NCBI RefSeq assembly: GCF_004770475.1
Contig: NZ_RQHK01000002.1
Span: 474,001-538,000, forward strand
Direction of reading: 5' to 3'
Source of the DNA: Leptospira mtsangambouensis
GTDB taxonomy: Bacteria; Spirochaetota; Leptospiria; Leptospirales; Leptospiraceae
DNA length: 64,000 bases
Part shown: positions 8,656 to 17,392 of the stretch, piece after piece
Numbering within the stretch: the stretch's first letter is position 1
Layout: each line of letters begins with the position of its first letter
The notes under the pieces: generated by a model
The model's input: the letters and a program-made list of their open reading frames with translations, nothing else
What the model was told of the DNA's origin: nothing
Databases searched by the model: none
Program-made: the position numbers and the translations under genes

Positions 8656-9432
8656 TCACATATCGGAGGAATCCGAATTTCCCTTAAGTGTTTTTTTTCG
8701 ATGGTTTAAGAGAAAAACAAACTCTCCTTTGGCGTTTGGCGGATCTTTAGCCAATTCCTTAGGATTTGCATAGTAAAGTACCTCTTCAAAGGTCTTTGTC
8801 AACTCCCTTCCCACAAGCACTTCCGTTTCCGGAAAGAGCTCTTCGAGCATTGGGTAGAGCCTTGGGAGTTTGTGGACCGATTCATAAAAAACAACAAGTC
8901 CATCGATCTCAGAGGCTCTTTCTAATTCTCGGCGTTTTTTACTCGGTTTTTCAGAGAGGAACCCCAAAAAATATGTGGGATTGACCTGAAATCCAGAAAC
9001 AGAGAGTAAAGCGGTTAGGGCAGAAGCTCCTGGAACCGGGACAATCCGAATTCCCTTTTCCCGAGCAATGCGCACCATCTGGCTACCAGGATCCGAAACC
9101 CCCGGAGTTCCGGCATCCGAAACCAGGGCCATTGATTTCCCGACTTTGAGTTGGTCTAGGACGTTGGCAAATGGGGTTTCCGAACTATCTTTATAAAGGG
9201 CAAGGACCGGTGTTGTGATTTCTAATTTAGAAAATAGAGAACGAGTTTCTTTGGCTGATTCGCAAAGGACTAGGTCCACTTCTTTAAAGATTTCCAAGGC
9301 TCGTAGCGTGATATCACCCAAGTTTCCGATGGGCGTGGCCACAACATAGAGAGAACCAACCTCCCGCTTATGGGCCAACGTATTGGCATCCTGGGGGAGA
9401 TTGGCCGGCAGGACAAGTGCACCCAAGTTCAT
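8656..9432 (-). CDS. rsmI: 16S rRNA (cytidine(1402)-2'-O)-methyltransferase RsmI
   Basis: RsmI methylates the ribose of C1402 in the decoding centre of 16S rRNA using SAM. The family hallmark YVVATPIGNLGDITLRAL is at residues 29-46, followed by VLCE, ALVSDAGTPGVSDPG, VPVPGASALTALLSVSG and FYESVHKLP. The protein is 258 residues, with an N-terminal extension of about 27 residues. The start at 9432 is supported by an AAAGGAAATAATG Shine-Dalgarno, although this places 65 bases inside the 3' end of the upstream lipoprotein gene. No later ATG precedes the conserved core. Confidence 0.95.
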   Translation of the reverse strand: MNLGALVLPANLPQDANTLAHKREVGSLYVVATPIGNLGDITLRALEIFKEVDLVLCESAKETRSLFSKLEITTPVLALYKDSSETPFANVLDQLKVGKSMALVSDAGTPGVSDPGSQMVRIAREKGIRIVPVPGASALTALLSVSGFQVNPTYFLGFLSEKPSKKRRELERASEIDGLVVFYESVHKLPRLYPMLEELFPETEVLVGRELTKTFEEVLYYANPKELAKDPPNAKGEFVFLLNHRKKTLKGNSDSSDM

Positions 9433-10108
9433 TATTTCCTTTGGTGCAGGGATTACAGGCAGTTCCTAGAGCACAGGCACTCGGTGTCGCGCAAGTTGGA
9501 TTGGCGCAGGTGGAGGTATTACAACCTGCTCCCGTGGCACAGAGTGTTTGGATATCATTCACTCGGTTGGGGATGGCACAGGTGCTCACGGCCGTAGAAG
9601 GGTTGGAGATAAGCCCTCCCGTAAGCATCGACCGCATGGTAAAATTGTAAATTTGGCATTTTTGAAAGAATTCGGCCCCAGGTGGTGGAACCGCAAACCG
9701 AATCCTTTTGGTCACTACCTTACTTGAGGAAGTGGAGGCTTCATAAGGAAGGTGAGGAAAACTAGGTTGGACCCCATCTTCCAGCCATTCTCCTTGGATG
9801 GTTTGAATGATTCCCGGGAAGGCTGTTGTCACGTAGAGATTGTAACCCAAAAATTGCGGTTCTCTGTTGGTCACAAAATAACGTAAGATAAACTCAGGTC
9901 TTGGGTCTGCATTATAATTGTAAAAATCAGTTTGGTAATCGTTGGTAATGTTGCTATTGACCGCCACAACCGAAAGGATCTGTGGCACATTGGGTGGAAC
10001 CAAAAACACAAAGGGAGCAACGGGCGTATCTGTATTGATCCCGCAGTGAAAAAAAGAGAGAAAAGATATGCCGACTAAGTAAATTGGATGTAAAGAAGGA
10101 AAACGCAT
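9368..10108 (-). CDS. Probable lipoprotein with cysteine-rich C-terminal tail
   Basis: 246 residues. The signal segment IYLVGISFLSFFHC ends in a spirochaete-type lipobox, giving a lipidated Cys near residue 22. The middle (about 40-165) is strand-rich and includes aromatic segments such as FILRYFVTNREPQFLGYNLYV, possibly an Ig-like fold. The last 60 residues hold about 14 cysteines in irregular CxxxC-like spacing with Thr, Ala and Pro. The family is not recognised. Its last 65 bases overlap the start of rsmI in another frame. Likely exposed in the periplasm or on a membrane surface. Confidence 0.75.
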   Translation of the reverse strand: MRFPSLHPIYLVGISFLSFFHCGINTDTPVAPFVFLVPPNVPQILSVVAVNSNITNDYQTDFYNYNADPRPEFILRYFVTNREPQFLGYNLYVTTAFPGIIQTIQGEWLEDGVQPSFPHLPYEASTSSSKVVTKRIRFAVPPPGAEFFQKCQIYNFTMRSMLTGGLISNPSTAVSTCAIPNRVNDIQTLCATGAGCNTSTCANPTCATPSACALGTACNPCTKGNNELGCTCPAGQSPPGCQYVGP

Positions 10109-10150
10109 TCTATTTCTCGTTTCCCTTCCAAGTTTTCAGGAATTCAATCT

Positions 10151-10846
10151 ATGGGAATCCAAAAAAAATTACTCTTTGTCTCTATCGCACTGATTGGGCT
10201 TTTTTTTCTCATCTTACTCGTTATGGGTGGAGAGGATGAAGAAGAGGCTCGTCGTAAAAAAGAAAGAGGGTCTCAGGCCCTAGCCCTATTTGGGGGTGGA
10301 AGCAGCAACCCGAAAGGAACCAATCGTTTGGGGGTACGTGGGGAAGAAGCAGGTTCTATCTTCGATTCCGACTACTACAATGCTGGTGGGATGCGTTATG
10401 AAGAAGATGGGAATCTTGCAGGTTCAGAATCGGGCGAAGTTCCGATCAATCCACAAACAGGTAAACCCTATCCTCCAGAGGCCATGCAGGCTTTTGAGGA
10501 ACTGCGAGAACAATTTCCAGATAACGATTTGATTCCGAAACGAACCACTGCCGAAGAGAAAAAAAAGGCAGCTGAATTTAATCAAAAACTATCACGAGCC
10601 ACAAACTCTGTGTTTGGCGGAAATGCGAATTCGACGGATGTTGCCTTATATTATAACCATGTTCGAAAACAAGGAAAGGATCGATTGGAAATCATTAACT
10701 ACCTAATTGAATCTCAAGGTGGAGATGATCCCGAGATGGATAAAAAATTCCAAGAGATCTTGAAAAACATCCAATACCAAAACGAACAGGTGGAAAAAGA
10801 GGCAGCAGGTGCTTTCGAAAAAGCGGGCCTTCCTCCGCCGGGTTAA
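10151..10846 (+). CDS. Single-pass membrane protein of unknown function
   Basis: 231 residues. One N-terminal transmembrane helix (about residues 5-26, LLFVSIALIGLFFLILLVMG) is followed by an acidic/basic stretch EDEEEARRKKERG and a low-complexity soluble domain ending in a helical C-terminus. No family recognised. Divergent from the Cys-rich lipoprotein gene with 42 bases between starts. Its stop overlaps the nadE stop by four bases in convergent orientation. Confidence 0.65.
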   Translation: MGIQKKLLFVSIALIGLFFLILLVMGGEDEEEARRKKERGSQALALFGGGSSNPKGTNRLGVRGEEAGSIFDSDYYNAGGMRYEEDGNLAGSESGEVPINPQTGKPYPPEAMQAFEELREQFPDNDLIPKRTTAEEKKKAAEFNQKLSRATNSVFGGNANSTDVALYYNHVRKQGKDRLEIINYLIESQGGDDPEMDKKFQEILKNIQYQNEQVEKEAAGAFEKAGLPPPG

Positions 10847-12786
10847 GTTTCTCCTGATAGGATGGGGTATCGGTAACTGGATTTTGGATCCAGGCCATAC
10901 ACATCCAAATGGAAAGAGGGAGGGAGCCTCTCTCGTTTCCATTGTGAGGCCATAAATAATCTTTTAAATTTTTTAATATAACTTAATAGGGTTTCTCCAG
11001 ATTCCCAAGGGAATTCTTGTTTTAACAATTCAAAACAATTTTCTTCCCATAAACTTTGATACACAAGTTTCTCTTCAATTGACTGTAAGATGGGATAAGG
11101 CATTAAGTCTTTTTCATCTTCTTGGTGTTCCGAGAGAGGTTTTAGTTCTGCCGTTGGTTTTGTATTTCTTAAAACTCGAATGGATTCTTTTGGTGAAATC
11201 AAACGGTTGTTTCCATTTTGGATATCATCCAAAAAGTCTAATAAAAATTCTTTACTAACTCCTGCTAGTGGAGCAATGGAACCGGAAGAATCACCATCCA
11301 TGGTTGTATATCCAACAGCAGCTTCACTTCGGTTTCCCGTTGATATTAATAAATGTCCTTCCAGGTTGGCAAGTAACCAAACAAGAGGAGACCGGACCCT
11401 TGCTTGGATGTTTTGCAAAGCTAAATCATGTTCTTTCCAATTTAATGTTTTTCCGAGAACAGATTCAATCAATTGGACAGAAGTCGATACGGCAGAATCA
11501 ATTTTTATGGAATAAAAACGATAACCAAGTTCTTCACTTAGAGTTTTTGCAATTTCCTCTGTGAGAATAGAATTGTTTTCTGTTTTTTGGTAAATGGTTA
11601 CAAGAAGTTGTTTTTCATCAATTCCAAGGGAACTAAAGATAGAATCGCCATTTTCTCGTTTGGCGATTTCTTTCATTGTATGGACGAGTAGAGCACAGGT
11701 GGCACTGTCGGCTCCTCCCGATAAAGAAAGAGTGAATCCTTTTGTTTTTGATTTTCGCAAATAATCATAAAGGCCAAGACAAACTGCTTTTGTAAACTCT
11801 TCATACTCACTGAGATGGAGAGAGGGCAATTCTTCCTCTGAAAGAATCTCTTTTCTTTTATCTAAAATTGAAAATCCATGGGTTTTTTGATTTTTTTCAT
11901 CATACAAAGATTCTAGATGAATGGATGGAATCTCTCGATTCCCTTCATTGGGTTTTGGACTTCGAAATGACCTCGCTTTGGCTGCACGAAGTTCCATTGG
12001 ATCAAAATCATAAGATGTTATTTGGAAAGGTGAGAAGGAAAGCCTTGGGCCTTCTTTGACTATGTTTCCTGCAGAAGCAAAAATGGCTCCTCCCTCAAAG
12101 ATGATCCTTCCTGATTCATTTCCAGTAAGGTTTGTGAACACTTGGAGGTTACACTGGTTTCTACTGGATTCTGTAAAAATTTGCCTGCGTATCTTTTGTT
12201 TCCCGATAGCAAAATGGGAAGCACCTGGAGAAAATAAAACATCGATTCCCTGAAGAGAATAGAAGGATGAAGGTTTTTGGACGGACCAACTGTCTTCGCA
12301 AATCTCCACACCAAACTTCCATTGCGCCGTATGGAAAATAAAATGCCCAAAAGGAACTTCGTCAGAAGCAAAGGAAATAGATTGATTTAAAAATTCTGAC
12401 TCGGAATGGAACCATCTTCGTTCATAGTGTACACCTGTATTTGCTAAATTGAGTTTAGGAATCAAAGCAATTACCTTTCCACCAAAAAGCACTGCCATAC
12501 AATTATACAAAAAGGAACCTACAAATACAGGAAGTCCAACAAGGATGATTTGGTTTTTCGAAACAGTTTTTAGTTTTTCAATGATTTCTTCGGAACGAGT
12601 CCAAACATAAGGTTTATAAAAAGCATCCTCGCATCCGTATCCAGAAATGGAAAGCTCAGGAAAAAGAATGCAGTCTGCATCCTTTGCTTCTGGACTGTCT
12701 ATTGCCTTTTTAATGGCCTCATAGTTCCCCAAAAAATCGAGGGGAGTCGTATTCAATGTAACGGCGGCAATTTTAATTTTGGGCAT
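10843..12786 (-). CDS. nadE: Glutamine-dependent NAD+ synthetase
   Basis: Last step of NAD+ synthesis: amidation of nicotinic acid adenine dinucleotide with ATP and glutamine-derived ammonia. The N-terminal nitrilase-like glutaminase domain carries the Glu-Lys-Cys triad in FPELSISGYG, PKLNLANTG and GVEICEDSW. The C-terminal synthetase has the PP-loop SLSGGADSATCALL and STGNRSEAAVGYTTMDGD. 647 residues fit the two-domain form. The start is set at the ATG at 12786 (MPKIKIAAV). The frame is open 12 codons further, but that would lengthen the overlap with waaA to 50 bases. There is no clear Shine-Dalgarno, so translation may be coupled to waaA. Confidence 0.95.
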   Translation of the reverse strand: MPKIKIAAVTLNTTPLDFLGNYEAIKKAIDSPEAKDADCILFPELSISGYGCEDAFYKPYVWTRSEEIIEKLKTVSKNQIILVGLPVFVGSFLYNCMAVLFGGKVIALIPKLNLANTGVHYERRWFHSESEFLNQSISFASDEVPFGHFIFHTAQWKFGVEICEDSWSVQKPSSFYSLQGIDVLFSPGASHFAIGKQKIRRQIFTESSRNQCNLQVFTNLTGNESGRIIFEGGAIFASAGNIVKEGPRLSFSPFQITSYDFDPMELRAAKARSFRSPKPNEGNREIPSIHLESLYDEKNQKTHGFSILDKRKEILSEEELPSLHLSEYEEFTKAVCLGLYDYLRKSKTKGFTLSLSGGADSATCALLVHTMKEIAKRENGDSIFSSLGIDEKQLLVTIYQKTENNSILTEEIAKTLSEELGYRFYSIKIDSAVSTSVQLIESVLGKTLNWKEHDLALQNIQARVRSPLVWLLANLEGHLLISTGNRSEAAVGYTTMDGDSSGSIAPLAGVSKEFLLDFLDDIQNGNNRLISPKESIRVLRNTKPTAELKPLSEHQEDEKDLMPYPILQSIEEKLVYQSLWEENCFELLKQEFPWESGETLLSYIKKFKRLFMASQWKRERLPPSFHLDVYGLDPKSSYRYPILSGET

Positions 12787-14050
12787 TGGAGAAAACTCGG
12801 TTATAAATCTTATCCGACGCACCTCTGTTTTCTACAACAAAGTTTCGATTCCCATTTCCCATCTTTTCTCTTAAGGTTTGGTCCGTTGTGAGTAAGTGAA
12901 ATTTTTCAATAAAATCAGATTCTGTCTCGGTTTGGAAGAGTCCACCTAACTCTCGCATGACGATCGCTTCAGGTGCATTATAGATTTTTGGCCCAGTGAT
13001 GACAGGAAGGCCAAGAGCAGCAGGTTCTATGGTATTATGAACTCGGTGTAACCAAGCGCCACCCACATAAGCAAAACTTCCATAGTGGTAAGCAAATGCC
13101 AAAATTCCCATAAGATCAAAAAGAAGGAATTTGGGCAAAGAATCGCCCGGATTTCTTTTCGAAAACACTCCCACAGGTCCGTATTTTTCCAAATTCGAAA
13201 TGAAATCCTTCATTCGAGTTTCTTCCCATTTATGAGGAAAAATCCAATAAAAAGACTCATCTTTGTGTTTTTTTAAATAGTTAATAAAATGTTCTTCGCA
13301 AATTCCATAAGTGGAACCAAGAATGACGGGTTTGTTTTTGGATAAAAAGTCTTTTTGTTCTAAAAGAAAATTGGTAAAAGTAGGGTTTGGAGATTTGTTT
13401 TCTAATTTGTTCAAAACAGATTCAAATCTTGTATCACCTAATACTTGGAAATCGGTTGTTTCAGTTACGAGACCTTCGAATTCTTTTGCCATTAGTTCAT
13501 GGCTTGGGTAGATTCCCGTAAGATAACGAAAGGAAGCTTTGGTTAAAGAACGAATGAGTGGGTTTTTTCGAGACGAACCAGAAGACAAACTAGCACAGGT
13601 TAGATAGGACTTTGTTCCCATCTGGTTTGCCTTTTTTAAAAGATTGGGCCAAGTATCCCAAGCCATCACAAAGAGAACTTTGGGTTGGAAATGAGAAAAT
13701 ATTTGGTCGTAGGCATGGGCTCTATCCAAAGGAAGATAAAAATACACATCGGCCAATGGATCTTGAAAGGAAGTTTCTTTTACAGAAGAAGAAAATACCG
13801 ATTGGATGATAAAAACATTTTTATTTTTTTTTCGGATGGTTTCTGTTAGAGCTTTGGCCTGATCGAGTTCACCCACACTGGCTGAATGGAGCCAAATCAC
13901 AAATTTTCCATCTGCCGATTTGGAGAAAATTTGGTGAAGAGAACGATTTCTTTTTTCTAATTCTTCTCTTATTTGTTTCACAAATAAGGATAAAAATTTT
14001 AAAATCCAATCAATTTTGAAAACAAGGATGTTGTAAAAAAAATATACCAT
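12773..14050 (-). CDS. waaA: 3-deoxy-D-manno-octulosonic acid (Kdo) transferase
   Basis: A GT30 enzyme that adds Kdo to lipid A precursor at the inner membrane. 425 residues match. An N-terminal hydrophobic anchor is followed by WLHSASVGELDQA with the catalytic glutamate. WDTWPNLLKKA replaces the usual E-x-WPN with D, GSTYGICEEH corresponds to GSTHEGEE, and GGAWLHRVHN plus EPAALGLPVITGP form the CMP-Kdo-binding region. The ATG immediately follows the flaA-like stop. The 3' end overlaps nadE by 14 bases. The D-for-E change in the WPN motif and the altered GST motif may be a spirochaete variation. Confidence 0.9.
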   Translation of the reverse strand: MVYFFYNILVFKIDWILKFLSLFVKQIREELEKRNRSLHQIFSKSADGKFVIWLHSASVGELDQAKALTETIRKKNKNVFIIQSVFSSSVKETSFQDPLADVYFYLPLDRAHAYDQIFSHFQPKVLFVMAWDTWPNLLKKANQMGTKSYLTCASLSSGSSRKNPLIRSLTKASFRYLTGIYPSHELMAKEFEGLVTETTDFQVLGDTRFESVLNKLENKSPNPTFTNFLLEQKDFLSKNKPVILGSTYGICEEHFINYLKKHKDESFYWIFPHKWEETRMKDFISNLEKYGPVGVFSKRNPGDSLPKFLLFDLMGILAFAYHYGSFAYVGGAWLHRVHNTIEPAALGLPVITGPKIYNAPEAIVMRELGGLFQTETESDFIEKFHLLTTDQTLREKMGNGNRNFVVENRGASDKIYNRVFSNAQN

Positions 14051-14800
14051 TTAACGTTTGTTACCCCAGGTATCGTTGACTTCCGATCCAGGGTAGATGA
14101 AAGTTCTTTTATCAATGACAAAACTCAAATTGTCAAAGTATAAATGAAACTCTCCTTTCTTTTGTGAAGCTAAACTTTTGAGTCGAAAGGAGGCAAAAGA
14201 AATAGGAAAGGACATGGATTGGATGAGCCTAGTGTTTTCCTTGGGAAGATTGATGGTAAATTCTAATCTTCTCCATCCCACAAAATTCAAAGTCCCTAAA
14301 TCAAAATACAAATCTTTGGATTTTTTTTGAGAAAGCCCCATACTCAAATTGATATGGTGGCCTTCTGAATACACCCAAAGAATTCCTTGGATGGGCATAC
14401 CTAGTGGCATAAGAATTGGTTCTTTGGGTCGAATTTCCCAATGGTCAAGCCTTGGATTTTCTACATAACTTTGCACAAGAAAACTGGTTTGGTTTTGTAA
14501 GTTGGGATAACCCGACTCTTTGAGAATGTTTGTCTCTAGGAAAAATGCCTCTGATTTTGGAATGGAAGCTGTAAACTGTGTGAAGGTCAAAAAGGAATCC
14601 ACACGATAAAAATCCCAAGGCCTTTCTCCTTCAAAGTCTTCCACAAGAAAGAGAAGGTAACTTGTATCGATGGAGAGAGCGGATTTTAAAATTTGGACTC
14701 GGCCCAATTCATCGGGATCATGAGGCCTCGGAAGAGACAAAAGACCGGAAATCATGAGTAGGAAACCCAAACCGATTGTGATTTTTTTTGCAAAGTTCAT
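14051..14800 (-). CDS. FlaA-family periplasmic flagellar filament sheath protein
   Basis: 249 residues with an N-terminal signal peptide (KITIGLGFLLMISGLLSLP). The body resembles spirochaete FlaA proteins: FLVEDFEGERPWDFYR near residue 52, PLGMPIQGILWVYSEGHHINL, DLGTLNFVGWRRLEFTINLP, and a closing FHLYFDNLSFVIDKRTF. FlaA proteins coat or shape the periplasmic flagellar filament. Which paralogue this is (FlaA1, FlaA2 or another FlaA-like protein) cannot be told from the sequence. It stands alone next to waaA and nadE rather than in a flaA1-flaA2 pair. Confidence 0.75.
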   Translation of the reverse strand: MNFAKKITIGLGFLLMISGLLSLPRPHDPDELGRVQILKSALSIDTSYLLFLVEDFEGERPWDFYRVDSFLTFTQFTASIPKSEAFFLETNILKESGYPNLQNQTSFLVQSYVENPRLDHWEIRPKEPILMPLGMPIQGILWVYSEGHHINLSMGLSQKKSKDLYFDLGTLNFVGWRRLEFTINLPKENTRLIQSMSFPISFASFRLKSLASQKKGEFHLYFDNLSFVIDKRTFIYPGSEVNDTWGNKR

Positions 14801-14869
14801 GATTTCTCACTTTTCGAAAACCCAAAAACGTGTACTCTGTTCTTATCAAAGGAAAGGAATCCGCACGTC

Positions 14870-15673
14870 ATGGGCCGCCGCGACAATTTGAAAATACTCA
14901 CAACTGCCATTCTAGTGGTCCTACTTCTTTCATCGTTCATTTTCGCATTTATCTATAGAAACGAAATTTACCAAAAACTCCAAACCATCGGAAAAAACCG
15001 TGAGGTAGAGATGGTGGACCGGGAAATCGAAAGAGAAAACCCGGGGATTCCTGCACCCAAAGAAAATTTTGCAAAATCTGAAACAAAAGATACTCCTGAG
15101 GACAGATCCAAACTCCCGGAACTTCCGAGTTTAGATGATATGGAACCAGAGACCGATAGACCTCGTTCTGTTTCCGTAGCAGCTTCCACAAAGTCCAAAG
15201 AAAAAGCAGATCCATCTTCTCGTTTGCAAGAGAAGTTGGACCAAGTCGAAGAATCCTTTTCTCCGAAAGAAGAAACAAAAAAATCAAAGAAAACTTCCAA
15301 AAAAGAAGAATCACTCTCAGATACTATGGAATCGACTTCCACAACCAAACAGCCGAAAGTGGACATAGAGGATTCGGTAAAACCGACAAAACAGGCGAAG
15401 TCCAAAGTTTCCAAAAAAGAAAAACAAGTGGCTTCTCTTCGAAACCAAAGGAATCGTTCTGCGACTTCTAAAAAACAAAGTTCCAAATCACAAAAGTTAG
15501 TCGATTCACAAAAATCCACAAAAAGAACATCGGATGAATCTGGATCTTCTTCTATGGAAGTTCGGATGCGGACAGTGGAACAGAAACTTTCTAGCCAAAA
15601 TGACCGAAACGAAAAACGATTTGTAGAAATTGAACGTCGGATTGAGTCTTTGGAAAAAGCCTTAGCTAAGTAA
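14870..15673 (+). CDS. Membrane-anchored, Lys/Ser-rich disordered protein with C-terminal coiled coil
   Basis: 267 residues. One transmembrane helix (about 9-28, ILTTAILVVLLLSSFIFAFI) is followed by about 190 residues rich in K, S, E and T that look disordered. The final 40 residues (MEVRMRTVEQKLSS then RIESLEKALAK) have a heptad pattern. No family recognised. It could be a periplasmic spacer or scaffold. A good AAAGGAAAGGAA Shine-Dalgarno precedes the ATG. It is followed after two bases by the YggS gene, so they are likely cotranscribed. Confidence 0.65.
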   Translation: MGRRDNLKILTTAILVVLLLSSFIFAFIYRNEIYQKLQTIGKNREVEMVDREIERENPGIPAPKENFAKSETKDTPEDRSKLPELPSLDDMEPETDRPRSVSVAASTKSKEKADPSSRLQEKLDQVEESFSPKEETKKSKKTSKKEESLSDTMESTSTTKQPKVDIEDSVKPTKQAKSKVSKKEKQVASLRNQRNRSATSKKQSSKSQKLVDSQKSTKRTSDESGSSSMEVRMRTVEQKLSSQNDRNEKRFVEIERRIESLEKALAK

Positions 15674-15675
15674 TC

Positions 15676-16374
15676 GTGTCCGATTACGGTTCTTCTTATC
15701 GCTCCATCCAATCTTCTCTTAAAGATTTGTTCCCTAACAAATCTCCCATTCTCATTGCCGTATCCAAAACCAAACCTTACGAAGTGGTGAAAGAGGCCTA
15801 TTTGCAAGGGATTCGTGAATTTGGCGAAAATTACATTCCAGAAGCCATTTCCAAATTTACAAAACTAAGAGAAGAGTTTCCAGAAGCAGCCACATCAGTC
15901 AATTTACACCATATTGGTCCCGTCCAATCAGGAACCTTACGAAAGTTATTTGGAATATTCTCTTTTACCCATGGGGTTGGATCCATTTCTTCCTTAACGG
16001 AACTTCTCAAACGTGCAGAAAAAGAAAAAAAGCAGATACGTTATTTGATCCAAGTCAATCTCACAGGAGAGGATTCCAAACATGGGCTTAGTATTGAAAC
16101 TCTTCGTTCCATGAGAGAAACAATGATCGGTTACCAAAATGAATTTTGTATTTGGAAAGGGTTTATGGGGATGGGACCTTCAAGCGGAGATTTAATTGTA
16201 ACAAAAAAAGTTTTCTCCGATTTAGCAGAATTACGTGATACATATTTTCCGGATAAAAAGTTATCTATGGGAATGAGCGGGGATTATGAAATCGCCTGTG
16301 AATTAGGAGCCGACTATTTAAGGGTTGGTTCAAAGATTTTTGGAGAGAGAGATTATGCAAAAGAAACCATTTGA
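15676..16374 (+). CDS. YggS/PROSC-family pyridoxal phosphate homeostasis protein
   Basis: A PLP-binding TIM-barrel protein of 232 residues. The PLP lysine is K31 in AVSKTKP. Further landmarks are REFGENYIPEA, the HHIGPVQSGTLRK segment (usual HFIG.LQ..K), QVNLTGEDSKHGL, GMSGDYEIACELGADYLRVG and a closing G..IFG.R. The family buffers PLP and affects amino acid metabolism. A GTG start two bases after the previous stop is used. It overlaps proC by 20 bases, the widespread yggS-proC arrangement. Confidence 0.92.
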   Translation: MSDYGSSYRSIQSSLKDLFPNKSPILIAVSKTKPYEVVKEAYLQGIREFGENYIPEAISKFTKLREEFPEAATSVNLHHIGPVQSGTLRKLFGIFSFTHGVGSISSLTELLKRAEKEKKQIRYLIQVNLTGEDSKHGLSIETLRSMRETMIGYQNEFCIWKGFMGMGPSSGDLIVTKKVFSDLAELRDTYFPDKKLSMGMSGDYEIACELGADYLRVGSKIFGERDYAKETI

Positions 16375-17146
16375 AGCTGTTGGAGTTGTGGGCCTGGGAA
16401 AGATGGGGGGAGCCATTGCAACTGCCCTTGTAGGAAAAGGTACCAAGGTATACGGGTTTGATCCCAACGTAAAAGAATCTCCCGTGGCTGGAGTGAATCT
16501 TCTGGGAACCCTTTCTGCTATTTCCGAAGTTACGGATGTGATTGTGATCGCTGTAAAACCCAATTTAGTTGTTCCCGTCTTAAAAGAATTTTCAAAGCCA
16601 GCTACCTTTGTTTCGATTGCTGCTGGTATTTCTCATTCGCAAATGGCGGAGGCGGCACCGAAAGGATCGAATTCTGTACGAGTGATGCCCAATCTTCCTC
16701 TAGTTTCTGAACGAGGAGCCTTTGCGTATTTTTGTGAAGACACTTCTGTTTCTCACGTAGAACGATTGTTTGATGGAATGGGTACAGGAATCCGTGTTGC
16801 CAAAGAATCACTGATGGATGCAGTCACAGGACTTTCAGGATCAGGTCCTGCCTATGTACTCACATTTTTGCAGGCAATGGCAGAGGGTGGATTGCAGGAG
16901 GGTTTGAGTTATGAAGAATCCTTGTCTTTGGCTATGGAAACCATTGAAGGCACTCTTGTGTATTTTAGGAATTTGCGAAGGGCAAATGCAAACCTTCACC
17001 CCATGGAAGTGAGAAATTGGGTGACATCTCCCGGGGGAACAACCATTCATGGTTTGGATGCTTTGGAAAGGGGTGGATTCTCAACCGCCGTTCGAGATGC
17101 AATACACAGAGCGACGGAGAGAAGTAAGGAATTAGGGAAAGGATGA
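16355..17146 (+). CDS. proC: Pyrroline-5-carboxylate reductase
   Basis: Final step of proline synthesis, NAD(P)H-dependent. The nucleotide-binding GVVGLGKMGGAIA is at residues 9-21, VRVMPNLP and GLSGSGPAYV follow, and the signature VTSPGGTTIHGLDALE is near residue 220. The start is taken at the ATG at 16355, with GGAGAGAGATT before it; an upstream TTG at 16325 would only add unrelated residues. 263 residues match the family. Its 5' end overlaps the YggS gene, and a tRNA gene on the other strand begins six bases after its stop. Confidence 0.95.
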   Translation: MQKKPFEAVGVVGLGKMGGAIATALVGKGTKVYGFDPNVKESPVAGVNLLGTLSAISEVTDVIVIAVKPNLVVPVLKEFSKPATFVSIAAGISHSQMAEAAPKGSNSVRVMPNLPLVSERGAFAYFCEDTSVSHVERLFDGMGTGIRVAKESLMDAVTGLSGSGPAYVLTFLQAMAEGGLQEGLSYEESLSLAMETIEGTLVYFRNLRRANANLHPMEVRNWVTSPGGTTIHGLDALERGGFSTAVRDAIHRATERSKELGKG

Positions 17147-17152
17147 TAACGG

Positions 17153-17227
<75 letters not shown>

Positions 17228-17235
17228 ATAAAACC

Positions 17236-17263
17236 ATTATTTTAAAGATTGGTAAATTGTCAA
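17236..17263 (-). promoter_or_regulatory. Promoter of the initiator tRNA gene
   Basis: On the minus strand, TTGACA (17263-17258), a 16-base spacer and AATAAT (17241-17236) give a near-consensus sigma-70 promoter. Its start point would fall about four bases before the tRNA 5' end, the short leader expected for a stable RNA gene. Confidence 0.7.
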
Positions 17264-17392
17264 CGTAAACATTATGAAAACTTTGCTATTTTCTATTGAT
17301 TGTAAATTTATCGATTTCCGCCAAAATCTTACTTTACAGTAGTCAAAAAAGACGAATGATTCCTATCTTATACAGAATTCTGGCGGTGCGTT

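Noticed and set aside
14968..15807. 279-codon open frame on the minus strand across the Lys/Ser-rich protein gene
   Set aside because: It is the antisense of low-complexity Lys/Ser/Glu codons and gives a Phe/Ser-rich product with no motif; the plus-strand gene has a good Shine-Dalgarno and a clear anchor helix.
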